Position numbers and translations under genes: made by a program
NCBI GenBank assembly: GCA_023512345.1
Contig: JAILZT010000022.1
Span: forward strand, 1 to 64,000
DNA from: Paenibacillus sp.
GTDB taxonomy: Bacteria; Bacillota; Bacilli; Paenibacillales; Paenibacillaceae
Reading direction: 5' to 3'
DNA: 64,000 nt
Notes under the pieces: generated by a model
What the model was told of the DNA's origin: nothing
The model's database searches: none
What the model saw: only the letters and a program-made list of their open reading frames with translations
Shown: positions 54,258 to 62,029 of the stretch, piece after piece
Numbering within the stretch: the stretch's first letter is position 1
Layout of the letters: every line of letters begins with the position of its first letter

Positions 54258-54286
54258 ATACCCTGCCTATGGTAGGGTTTTTTTAA
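54258..54286 (+). terminator. Hairpin-T7 element just before small exported protein gene
   Basis: ACCCTGCC pairs with GGTAGGGT around a TAT loop, followed by seven Ts. It ends about 22 bp before the next start codon. No upstream plus-strand gene needs it, so it may attenuate the gene that follows. Confidence 0.65.
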
Positions 54287-54307
54287 TAACTAAACAGGAG
54301 AAGTGTA

Positions 54308-54607
54308 ATGAGGAATAAATATATAGCAATATTTATAGTTTTCTTTTTTTTAATTCTGCTGTGTGTACAACCCGCGCACGTTAAGGCGGATGATGGCGAC
54401 GTTATGGATAGCAAAACAAGAGATAGGATAACACAACAATACGGACTTGATAAACAAGAGTCTTCTAGCTGGGGCTGGATGGAGGGTGATGTTGGAATCA
54501 GTCAACCATTTCAGTTCTTTAGAATCGTAAGTAAGATAATTATTAATCCTTATGTTTTGATGGTTAGTGTTATGGCGGGTCTAATAGGAATGAGATCTCT
54601 GAACTAA
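54308..54607 (+). CDS. Small exported or membrane protein
   Basis: A 99-aa protein with an N-terminal signal-like helix (about 5-24, ending HVKA-DD), a polar middle and a C-terminal hydrophobic helix (about 76-95). AGGAG precedes the ATG. No family was recognised. It is preceded by a hairpin-T7 element that could control its transcription. Confidence 0.62.
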   Translation: MRNKYIAIFIVFFFLILLCVQPAHVKADDGDVMDSKTRDRITQQYGLDKQESSSWGWMEGDVGISQPFQFFRIVSKIIINPYVLMVSVMAGLIGMRSLN

Positions 54608-54664
54608 TTAAGTACACAGTAGAGCCGTCCACGAGTAATCCGGAACGGATTTTTTAGAATATTA

Positions 54665-54710
54665 CAAGAAGCGTTCAACAGCTCCGAATTGTTGAAGGCT
54701 TCTTTTTATG
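54665..54710 (+). terminator. Terminator
   Basis: AGAAGCGTTCAACA and TGTTGAAGGCTTCT form an imperfect stem, followed by TTTTATG. A weaker hairpin with CCGTCC/GGAACGG and six Ts lies before it at 54620-54653. Confidence 0.8.
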
Positions 54711-54736
54711 ATGTCCTTGCATTATAATAGAATCTA

Positions 54737-54755
54737 ATTGATAATCATTATCAAT
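54737..54755. promoter_or_regulatory. Fur box upstream of Btr-like regulator
   Basis: ATTGATAATCATTATCAAT is a perfect 9-1-9 palindrome containing the Bacillus Fur core TGATAATNATTATCA with no mismatch. It implies iron repression of the siderophore-uptake regulator gene that follows. Confidence 0.92.
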
Positions 54756-54812
54756 GATATGTCAGAGAAGCTAGAACCATCCGCCTTAGCAAGTTAATTG
54801 AAAGGACAGAAC

Positions 54813-56453
54813 ATGGTCATGAATCAGGAGAAAACAAATTGGATTCCGTTTCGCGATTTACATTTTGCAATGACGGGCATTCATTATAGTGAAGTAGTTT
54901 GCGGGCAATCGAATAAACAACAGACGGACGTCCATACTTTGCTCTTGATTACAGAGGGGCAAGGAACACTGCAGGTAAACGGCAGTCCTATCCAACTGCA
55001 CGGGAGAAAAAGTCTAATGCTCCTTCCCGACACTTCAATAGAGATTCGTCATGATGGTGAGGAGCAACTCTGCTTCTACTTACTGACCTTTGATATATTC
55101 CAGACGGGAGAAGGCAGAGGGATTATCAAGACCGAACTGTATGAGAAGCTAGTGCCCTTTAATTGTAAAGAAATAACCGGGGCATCCTTGGATAGACTTG
55201 TGGAGTTCACGAAAGAAATATACCAACATGTTAACGAGCTTAATGAACGGGAGCAATTCGTTAACCACTTCCGATTTCAGACACTAATGTATTTTATTAT
55301 GGAGCAGAATCTTTATCAAACCACAAATTCCGATACGAAATCGGCTGTGGAGCAGACGATTCAGCACTTGCATCATCACTATCATGAAGTAATTACCGTC
55401 GAACAGTTGGCGCAAATGGCGAATATGAGTCGTCGATGGTATACCTCTTTATTTAAGGAAATGACGGGGAAAAGTCCGACAGATTATCTGACCGGACTCC
55501 GAATAGGTCGGGCAAAGGAGATGCTGCATATTTCCGGGAGCAGTCTTTACGACATTGCACGTCATGTCGGCTTCCAGGATGAACATTATTTCAGTCGGCG
55601 CTTTAAGCAGACCGTCGGTCAGTCTCCCCGACTGTATGTTCGGAACCGGCGACATTTGGGTACTTCTATTACTTATCCGGAATTGTTGTATTCTCTCGGT
55701 GTTACTCCGATCGCCGCCCCTATTCATCATGGTGAATTTCCCTCCTATCTAAAGGGATCGTTTAAGGACGTTCTGAGACTGGTTGATGTCGGCACACCTA
55801 ATTTGGAGATGATCCGATCTGCCAGACCGGACTATATTCTGGCTCCAGCATGGAGGGATAAACAGAATTACGAAGCGCTTTCCCGTATCGCTCCGACCGT
55901 ACTGTTGCCGGAGAGGGAGGATTGGCGAGATGAATTGCGGGATATGGGGGAAATATTAGGGAAGAAAAGGCAGGCCGAACAGGTCATTCAAGACTATGAA
56001 TTTAAAGTGGCTGCCGCCAGAAAAAGACTAAGCACAATTGTTAGAGACGAGACGGTTATGTATATGAGAATTATAAGAGAAGAAACCGTCCTTTTCGGAG
56101 AGCATTCAACCAGAGGGAATTTAATACATCAGGAACTAGGACTGAAGCCTATTCAAGCATTACAGAACTCAAAGGCGGGTATCACTCTCACAATGGAAAC
56201 CCTATCCGAAATAGATGTCGATCATATTTTTCTTCATCTAGATCAACAGGACTGCAGTGCGCGGGAACGCTATGAGGAATGGTTAAGGAGCGCACAGTGG
56301 AATGAGTTGACTGCAGTTAAGAGAAGGCAAGTATACCTAGTAGAGAATAAAGAGTGGTATAATTTCTCGTTCTCGCCTGTAGCGACCAGTTATGCCATTG
56401 ATGACATTGTTCAAAGGTTAGAAAGGCGGAATGGTATATCGCGTCAAAACTGA
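54813..56453 (+). CDS. Btr-like AraC regulator with binding-protein domain
   Basis: A 546-aa regulator with an N-terminal cupin-like part (about 10-130), an AraC double helix-turn-helix (about 180-275; LAQMANMSRRWYTSLF and IARHVGFQDEHYFSRRF) and a C-terminal periplasmic-binding-protein domain (about 285-545). B. subtilis Btr has this layout and activates siderophore uptake when ferri-siderophore binds. AAAGGA is 6 nt before ATG 54813. Its C-terminal domain closely resembles the adjacent FeuA-like protein. A Fur box lies upstream. Confidence 0.9.
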   Translation: MVMNQEKTNWIPFRDLHFAMTGIHYSEVVCGQSNKQQTDVHTLLLITEGQGTLQVNGSPIQLHGRKSLMLLPDTSIEIRHDGEEQLCFYLLTFDIFQTGEGRGIIKTELYEKLVPFNCKEITGASLDRLVEFTKEIYQHVNELNEREQFVNHFRFQTLMYFIMEQNLYQTTNSDTKSAVEQTIQHLHHHYHEVITVEQLAQMANMSRRWYTSLFKEMTGKSPTDYLTGLRIGRAKEMLHISGSSLYDIARHVGFQDEHYFSRRFKQTVGQSPRLYVRNRRHLGTSITYPELLYSLGVTPIAAPIHHGEFPSYLKGSFKDVLRLVDVGTPNLEMIRSARPDYILAPAWRDKQNYEALSRIAPTVLLPEREDWRDELRDMGEILGKKRQAEQVIQDYEFKVAAARKRLSTIVRDETVMYMRIIREETVLFGEHSTRGNLIHQELGLKPIQALQNSKAGITLTMETLSEIDVDHIFLHLDQQDCSARERYEEWLRSAQWNELTAVKRRQVYLVENKEWYNFSFSPVATSYAIDDIVQRLERRNGISRQN

Positions 56454-56531
56454 AACCAAACTTCCCAAAACTCCAAGGAATCCTTCCTATTCCTCCATAT
56501 TGTGTACCTATTTGTTCCATTATAATGAGAA

Positions 56532-56546
56532 TGAGAATTATTATTA
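56532..56546. promoter_or_regulatory. Fur-like box before FeuA-like gene
   Basis: TGAGAATTATTATTA matches the TGATAATNATTATCA core in 12 of 14 defined positions. It lies just downstream of TATAAT (56521-56526) and 28 bp before the lipoprotein start. Confidence 0.7.
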
Positions 56547-56574
56547 ATTAGATAGATGTGGAGGCAAAAGTAGA

Positions 56575-57585
56575 ATGAAACTAACCAGTAAGATGATAGC
56601 AGGACTTGTTGCCGTATTGTTATTATTGATGGGCACAGCTTGCGGAACGAACAGTAATAAGCCGGCCCCAACAGTCGCTGCAACAAAAAGCCCTGAGAAT
56701 GCCGCTTCAGGCGCAGAGAATTCGTCTGAGGAAGTGCAACGAATTGTAAAAAGTATCAAGGGAGACATAAAGATACCGGCAGTGCCTCAAAAAGTAATCG
56801 GCACTACTGTGACTTACCCGGAGTTCTTATACGCGCTTGGCGTGACGCCAATTGCCGCCGAGAATTACCATGAACAATTCCCTTCTTATTTCCAAGGGGC
56901 ATTTAAAGATGTCATCAAGCTGGGAAATGTGAATACAGCTAATTTCGAAGCTCTGTTGGCGGCTGAGCCGGATTTGATCCTCGGGCCTGCTTGGCGTGAC
57001 GAGAAAAGTTATGACCAGCTTGTGAAAATAGCCCCGACTGTGCTACTGCCCGAACGTGACGACTGGCGTGATGAGCTCCGGGATATGGGGGAAGCACTTG
57101 GCAGACTAGACCAAGCTGAGCAGGTTATTCAGGATTATGAACGTAAAACAATGGAGGCCAAAGAAAAGCTTCACGCTCTTATTGGGGATGAGACGGTTAT
57201 CTATATGAGAATAACGCCAAAAGGATCCTACGTCCTAGGAGAACAGTCAAGCAGAGGGAAAATCATTCACCATGAATTAGGCTTGAAGCCGGTTGCCGCA
57301 TATCCGAAAAACGAGGGAAGCGTCATGATCTCTTTGGAAATTCTCCCAGAATACAACCCGGATCATATAATTCTTCAGGTGGACAGCGGCAATGATGCTG
57401 CACAGGCGAGCACAACCTATGAGGAGATGCTCATGAGTTCGATCTGGAAAAATCTGAGTGCGGTCAAGAACAATCGCGTTTATCTTGTCGGGGACAACGA
57501 ATGGTTTAACTTTGGTTTTTCGCCCGTAGCCAACGCTTATGGCATTGATGAGATCATTAACGTATTTGAAAAGAACAATCAATAG
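56575..57585 (+). CDS. Ferri-siderophore-binding lipoprotein (FeuA-like)
   Basis: A 336-aa substrate-binding protein of an iron-siderophore ABC importer. It has a lipoprotein signal with Cys23 (MGTACG), a Ser/Ala-rich linker, then two lobes of the helical-backbone class III fold (about 75-336). No permease or ATPase gene is in the window, so it must use components encoded elsewhere. GGAGG precedes the ATG. It is under a Fur-like box and next to the Btr-like activator. Confidence 0.9.
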   Translation: MKLTSKMIAGLVAVLLLLMGTACGTNSNKPAPTVAATKSPENAASGAENSSEEVQRIVKSIKGDIKIPAVPQKVIGTTVTYPEFLYALGVTPIAAENYHEQFPSYFQGAFKDVIKLGNVNTANFEALLAAEPDLILGPAWRDEKSYDQLVKIAPTVLLPERDDWRDELRDMGEALGRLDQAEQVIQDYERKTMEAKEKLHALIGDETVIYMRITPKGSYVLGEQSSRGKIIHHELGLKPVAAYPKNEGSVMISLEILPEYNPDHIILQVDSGNDAAQASTTYEEMLMSSIWKNLSAVKNNRVYLVGDNEWFNFGFSPVANAYGIDEIINVFEKNNQ

Positions 57586-57638
57586 AAATTACGAATGGCA
57601 GGAACAGTTGATAACATGATAAAAGGAGTGTTAAGTCG

Positions 57639-58220
57639 ATGTTAGCAAGGGAGACAGGAATTGCAGAAACGATTCGGGAAAGGCGGACAATCCGAGATTT
57701 TAACGGTGAACCGATGAGTCAGGAAACGGTGATTGAACTGTTGAACGATGCGGTATGGGCGCCGTTTCACTCCGCAAGTGAGCCGTGGCGGTTTGTTTTG
57801 TTTATGGGAGAGGGGCGCAGAACTTTTGCCGAGGCGGTCGCACAAACGTATTCTAAGGAAGTAGTTGATCTGCATGGTGAACGTGTAATGCATCAATATT
57901 GCCACCTAATGCAGGCCCATCTACTTGTCGTCATCGAAGCCGATCCACGACAAAAGCAGTTCGAGGATGCATTCTCGGCGACAGCGGCACTTATTCAAAA
58001 CTTGCAGTTGATCGCCTGGGAGAGGAAGATCGGTGTCGTCTGGAAGACGAACGATTACAACTGGAATCCGAAGTTCCTGAACACTGTTGGAGTTAAACCG
58101 GACGAAAGAGTTGTAGGCACCCTCCATCTCGGTTATTTTGACGAAGACAAAGTTCCACGGCCGAAGGATCGGACGCCAGTCGAAGAAATGTTGACAGTCT
58201 GTCAGGAATATTTAACATAA
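57639..58220 (+). CDS. Nitroreductase family protein in iron locus
   Basis: A 193-aa FMN-binding nitroreductase-fold protein, with RERRTIRDFNGEPMS (FMN phosphate) and APFHSASEPWRFV. It lies 53 bp after the siderophore-binding protein with no terminator seen, so it is probably co-expressed under iron limitation. A role in reductive iron release is an inference. AAAAGGAG precedes the ATG. Confidence 0.85.
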   Translation: MLARETGIAETIRERRTIRDFNGEPMSQETVIELLNDAVWAPFHSASEPWRFVLFMGEGRRTFAEAVAQTYSKEVVDLHGERVMHQYCHLMQAHLLVVIEADPRQKQFEDAFSATAALIQNLQLIAWERKIGVVWKTNDYNWNPKFLNTVGVKPDERVVGTLHLGYFDEDKVPRPKDRTPVEEMLTVCQEYLT

Positions 58221-58225
58221 ACATT

Positions 58226-58372
58226 TTGAGATATTCTAAGATCTACCTTCATGATGAAGCCTGGGGGAGAAAAGAAGTCGCCAGAAAACTCTTTGCTCTT
58301 GGCGTTGAGCTGTCCGTCATCACTGAAGCATCCGATCTATCAGAGGATGAGAACAAGGCGTTAAAACCGTTG
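58226..58372 (+). pseudogene. Remnant of Rpn/PD-(D/E)XK transposase-like nuclease
   Basis: About 49 codons, GRKEVARKLFALGVELS followed by ITEASDLSEDENKAL, resemble the C-terminal tail of Rpn-type recombination-promoting nucleases. The rest of the gene is absent; the frame follows immediately on the nitroreductase stop. A hairpin (GAAGAGCCGAC/GTCGGCTCTTC) lies just after at 58389-58420. Confidence 0.5.
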
Positions 58373-58439
58373 CAGGGAAAAAATTTAGAAGAGCCGACCC
58401 AATGCAGTCGGCTCTTCGTATCTTCACAGGTGTATTTTT

Positions 58440-58740
58440 GATCAGTAAACTCCGTCAACAAGAAGGCGTAATAATAACGATCACTGGTTGCCACTTGGAG
58501 GAACTTATGAGACTCTTCTTCAGACCAGTAGAGCATTTCCTTCTTATCAGCTTTTGAACGTTTAACAGCAAGCGCAGGGTTCTTTATGATCATGTCATGC
58601 CCCGCAGCCTTACTCAGTGATTCATTGATTATGGAATGAACCTTCTGGATGTTCTCGTCTGAGAAAAAGTATGCCTGGGAACTAACTGATGTCAGACAGC
58701 TGCCGCAACCGATCTCCGTAAAAGGGCAACTCAGCCTATG
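58440..58740 (-). pseudogene. Tyrosine-integrase fragment
   Basis: On the minus strand the frame reads SDENIQKVHSIINESLSKA then NPALAVKRSKADKKEMLYW and RYYYAFLLTEFTD, as in the core-binding domain and start of the catalytic domain of phage integrases. The region then loses similarity before any catalytic residue. It fills most of the gap 58442-58803 and marks an older integration near the present element. Confidence 0.65.
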
Positions 58741-58803
58741 GAATTGGTAACTAAAAACCGCTCATTTCTTTGCGATGAATGAGCGGCAAGTTTAAAGGAA
58801 ATA

Positions 58804-59718
58804 TTATTTTTTTACAGCATGGATATAATGAATGGTTTCAAATGCGCTCAAATAATCCGTTCGATTACTAAAGAAAAGATCATTTATATTAGCCGGAGAT
58901 AAGTGTTCATAGATGAGTATTCCTAGATCATCCAATAAGCTCTCGATTTCAGTGTAGGAGAAACACGATTTCATTGGTTCTCCACTGGCGGACGCCATCA
59001 TCACCATGTTCTCTACTCTATTAGATAAACCTTTTTCGTGAAATAAGTTTTCGTCTGCGTAGTCAAACACGATTGAACTACCTGACGGGACTTTAGTGAA
59101 AAAATTATTAATTAAATTTCTGATTTCATCTTTAGTTAAATAATATGAAACACCTAAAAGGCTAAAAAAGGTTTTTTGGTTTTTAAATCCTTTTTCAACC
59201 AATCTCTCGTCAGAAAATAGTTTGGTAAAATCCATGGAGACAAAGTGAAGATTATTTGGGATTTCGAGGTGAGCATTTGTTAGCCGTTCTTTTTTAAACT
59301 CCTGCGTGGTTGGATAGTCAACTTCAAATATTTCTAAGCTTTTTTCTAATTGAGCATGACGAAAACAAAATGTATCCATTCCAGCACCAAGAATGACATA
59401 TTGCTTTAACCCCAATTCAATTTCGTTTATTAATACTTTTTCACAATATGCCGTTCGTGCCAAGGGGGTTGGAGAAAGCTGCACTTGTGTAATCCATTTT
59501 AAAATTTCATCTGGATCATCTTGAAACCTTTGTGCAATATCTTTGTTGAAAAATTGTATTCCTTGAATCATATTCTCCCTGATGTCAGAAAACTCTTTTT
59601 GAGAAATTAGATCTTTTACAATAAAATCATCGAAAATTTTTGGGTTATCAAATTCACTGTGATATGCTCTCCCGAAAGCTGATATTAAAGAAGTGAGACT
59701 GGATTCATTCTGTTTCAT
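58804..59718 (-). CDS. LCMT-family SAM methyltransferase (YktD-like)
   Basis: A 304-aa class I methyltransferase of the leucine-carboxyl-methyltransferase/YktD type. The SAM loop is in YVILGAGMDTFCFRHA, followed by FEVDYP and FDYADENLF. The substrate is unknown; relatives O-methylate small molecules or polyketides. The DNA is much more AT-rich than its surroundings, which suggests transfer. GGGAGGA is 7 nt before the ATG. Transcription starts from a consensus promoter, and the leader carries a terminator and a 20-codon ORF. Confidence 0.82.
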   Translation of the reverse strand: MKQNESSLTSLISAFGRAYHSEFDNPKIFDDFIVKDLISQKEFSDIRENMIQGIQFFNKDIAQRFQDDPDEILKWITQVQLSPTPLARTAYCEKVLINEIELGLKQYVILGAGMDTFCFRHAQLEKSLEIFEVDYPTTQEFKKERLTNAHLEIPNNLHFVSMDFTKLFSDERLVEKGFKNQKTFFSLLGVSYYLTKDEIRNLINNFFTKVPSGSSIVFDYADENLFHEKGLSNRVENMVMMASASGEPMKSCFSYTEIESLLDDLGILIYEHLSPANINDLFFSNRTDYLSAFETIHYIHAVKK

Positions 59719-59722
59719 CTAC

Positions 59723-59785
59723 TTATCCTCCCGTATAAACAAAAATAAGATTCCCCCTGGCCAGGAGAATCTTATTATAAAACAT
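59723..59785 (-). CDS. Putative 20-aa leader peptide
   Basis: A short frame (MFYNKILLARGNLIFVYTGG) begins about 15 nt after the -10 box and runs right through the leader terminator, stopping 4 nt before the methyltransferase start. It has no clear Shine-Dalgarno site. Translation of it could melt the terminator hairpin, as in ribosome-mediated attenuators. Expression is hypothetical. Confidence 0.4.
   Translation of the reverse strand: MFYNKILLARGNLIFVYTGG
59741..59776 (-). terminator. Leader terminator before LCMT methyltransferase
   Basis: On the minus strand AATAAGATTC (59776-59767) pairs with GAATCTTATT (59753-59744) with an inner CCTGG/CCAGG, followed by TTTTT. It lies between promoter and gene, so it should attenuate. 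Confidence 0.75.
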
Positions 59786-59801
59786 AATTAATAATTTGTA
59801 A

Positions 59802-59830
59802 ATTATAGCATAAATTAAAATATTTGTCAA
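59802..59830 (-). promoter_or_regulatory. Consensus promoter of LCMT methyltransferase
   Basis: On the minus strand, TTGACA, 17-bp spacer, TATAAT, a perfect sigma-A promoter. Confidence 0.88.
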
Positions 59831-60042
59831 GAATATTTTATTATTCTGATTATATCGCACTTGTTGCGCATTTCGAAAATAATGCGTCATAAGGGAGTGG
59901 GAGATACATAGTATTTAGGAATTGGCTTGAGGGAAGATCAGATGATATTTTTGATCAGAAGAATGATAAGTAAATAGAAAGACGTTTCGTATCATATTCG
60001 TATCAAGAGGTATTACAACAAAATAATGAAACCATAGAAAAC

Positions 60043-60073
60043 AAAAAAAGCCTTGAATATCAAGGCTTTTTTC
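60043..60073 (-). terminator. Terminator flanking the tRNA fragment
   Basis: AAAAAAGCCTTGA-TAT-TCAAGGCTTTTTT-type hairpin; on the minus strand it directly follows the tRNA 3' end and is the likely native tRNA terminator. Bases 59831-60042 hold no recognisable gene. Confidence 0.88.
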
Positions 60074-60076
60074 TAT

Positions 60077-60117
60077 AGGACGGATGGGGTTCGAACCCAT
60101 GACCCCTACCCTGTCAA
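60077..60117 (-). tRNA. 3' fragment of tRNA-Val(GAC), attachment site
   Basis: On the minus strand the sequence begins TTGACAGGGTAG (anticodon loop with GAC and the 3' anticodon stem). It continues with variable loop GGGTC, T-arm ATGGG-TTCGAAC-CCCAT and acceptor CCGTCCT-A. The 5' half is missing; unrelated sequence precedes it. This is the expected att remnant when an element integrates into a tRNA 3' end. The intact gene should lie at the other end of the element, outside the window. The Val identity is inferred from loop geometry. Confidence 0.78.
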
Positions 60118-60258
60118 AGTGAACTTTTAGACCTTGTGAGGTGTGATGAAACTTAAAAAGCCTTGATAAAAGTGGATTCTTGGTTTTTGACCTTGTGTGA
60201 AAAGGAGCGAAAAAGAGCCCATAAAAGTGAAGCTCGTCCCCAATCCGTCCCCAAGAAT

Positions 60259-61503
60259 TTATTTTGCAGAGGGTTTGTTTGAGGTGTGTACCTGAAGATT
60301 TTGAGGTGCGAATTTGTTGAATTTTTCAGCAGTATCACGACTGAGTTTTTTGGTGACGTGAGCGTAAATATCAGAGGTCGTTTGCTCTCTGGCATGACCC
60401 AACTGCTTCTGTATTGCTTTCATTGATGCTCCGGCTTCAATAAGTAGGGAAGCACAACTATGCCTTAAGTCGTGAAATCTTATCTTCTTCAGATCGTGTC
60501 TTTCCATGAAGCGGGTCCACCAGCGATAGGGGTATGAGTGATAGTATGGTTTACCTAATCCACCGTGAAAAACATACTCACGTTCTTCGCCTTTCCAGAC
60601 CATCAGGTCTTTAGCTTCCCACATTTCCTTTATCCATTCTCTTCGATGGATCTTCATTTCATCGATATACCATTCAGGGAGTGCAACCGTTCGTTTAGAG
60701 CTTGAATTTTTTGGCCCTTTTTCAATTGCTTTTCCCTTCTCGGTTAGCGATATACTATTTACTACGTCCATTGTTCCTTCGTTGAGATTGACATCTTTCC
60801 ACTCCAATCCAACCAACTCGCCTCGACGAAAACCACCTATCAGGGCGCCAAGTATAAATAGTCGCCATTTCCGAGGCTCATCGTATAATGCGGTAATGAC
60901 CTCTTTAGTCTCATTCTCATCATAATACAGACTTTCAGTTTGTTGAACTTTTGGACGTTTTACACCTATCAGGGGATTTACTTTAATAAGCTGCCATTCA
61001 GTGGCCCTTTGTAAAATGTTTTTAAGCACCCTATATATATATTGGATAGTGCCAGCTGAGAGGGGTTTGTTTTTGTTGTCCTTCCTTGCTTCAGGTTTTG
61101 AGAGATCATTGATAAAGGTAACTAAGTGGAGGGTCTTTATGACACCCAACTCTTTATAACCTAACTCGGCTTTTATGTGCGATGCGTAATAAGTTTGGTA
61201 GGTCCTGTAAGCCAAAGGGGATAGGTTGTCCGAATTGGACGCATACTTCGGTTTCCATTCGTTTTCAAAGAAATGGTCCAGAGTCATTTTTTGTGGTTTA
61301 ATGTATTCCTCAGACTCTACTTCTTTTTTAAAGGTGTGTAACTCGTCCTCCAAAAATTCCTTCAGTTTCTTTGTGGTCCGAAGGAGCGCTTTGTCCTCGA
61401 TTCTTATGGTCTTGTACTGACGATCACGCTTCCCCGAATCACCAGCTTCAACAATGAGCCGCCAGCTATTGGGCCCTCGCTTTTCAATGCTGCCACTTGC
61501 CAA
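60259..61503 (-). CDS. int: Phage-type tyrosine integrase
   Basis: A 414-aa site-specific recombinase. It has the N-terminal AP2-like arm-binding region (about 1-60), the SAM-like core-binding domain (about 75-180) and a catalytic domain (about 195-390) with Arg in GGFRRGEL (R226), H344-x-x-R347 in FHDLRHS, H370 in LGHA and nucleophile Y380 in SDIYAHV. All catalytic residues are intact. TTG 61503 lies 7 nt after AGGAGGG. It lies 140 bp from the tRNA att site, as expected. Confidence 0.93.
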   Translation of the reverse strand: MASGSIEKRGPNSWRLIVEAGDSGKRDRQYKTIRIEDKALLRTTKKLKEFLEDELHTFKKEVESEEYIKPQKMTLDHFFENEWKPKYASNSDNLSPLAYRTYQTYYASHIKAELGYKELGVIKTLHLVTFINDLSKPEARKDNKNKPLSAGTIQYIYRVLKNILQRATEWQLIKVNPLIGVKRPKVQQTESLYYDENETKEVITALYDEPRKWRLFILGALIGGFRRGELVGLEWKDVNLNEGTMDVVNSISLTEKGKAIEKGPKNSSSKRTVALPEWYIDEMKIHRREWIKEMWEAKDLMVWKGEEREYVFHGGLGKPYYHSYPYRWWTRFMERHDLKKIRFHDLRHSCASLLIEAGASMKAIQKQLGHAREQTTSDIYAHVTKKLSRDTAEKFNKFAPQNLQVHTSNKPSAK

Positions 61504-61627
61504 ATTAATCCCTCCTTTTCGAACGTATGTTCTATTTTGGTATATAGTAAACCGCCTTGCAGCAGGAAAGCGCAAAGTAGAGTGGAACACCAGGGATCTA
61601 ATATGGAACATTTATAACTTAAATCAA

Positions 61628-62029
61628 TTAAAAATCTAACCAATTGCAAGAGAAGATTTCTAAGGAACTAGTTTGTTTTATCATTTGCAAATCTGACATT
61701 TGTAGAATTAACTGTTGAATTTCTAGGAGTTTAAAACTAGGAGCCATCGGTTCCCCACGAAGCTTATTAATACGCCGTTTTACAGATGGGAAATGTATAC
61801 CGATGTGTTCGGGCAATTCTGTATTGTTTATTAGTTCAGTATTTAGAATAGAAAGACCAAGTACATCGTCATTGATTTCTTCTTGATTTATTCGCTCGAA
61901 AGGTTGATTTAGAGATACAAAAGCAGTTTCCGTACTCCAGTCAAAACCACCAAAGTCAGGTTTAATGATAAGCCATTTTGGTATTTCAACACCTTCATTG
62001 TAGCTATAGATCACACTTAAACTAAACAT
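61628..62029 (-). CDS. Unknown protein overlapping the repressor gene
   Basis: A 133-aa protein whose ATG (62029) overlaps the end of the repressor gene, so the two are translationally coupled. It begins MFSLSVIYSYNEGVEIPKWL and contains SLNQPFERINQEEINDD. No HExxH or other catalytic motif was seen and no family was recognised. Its position suggests a role in lysogeny control or immunity. Confidence 0.65.
   Translation of the reverse strand: MFSLSVIYSYNEGVEIPKWLIIKPDFGGFDWSTETAFVSLNQPFERINQEEINDDVLGLSILNTELINNTELPEHIGIHFPSVKRRINKLRGEPMAPSFKLLEIQQLILQMSDLQMIKQTSSLEIFSCNWLDF

Noticed and set aside
59915..60100. A 61-codon minus-strand frame ending near 59915
   Set aside because: It starts inside the tRNA fragment and runs through its terminator.
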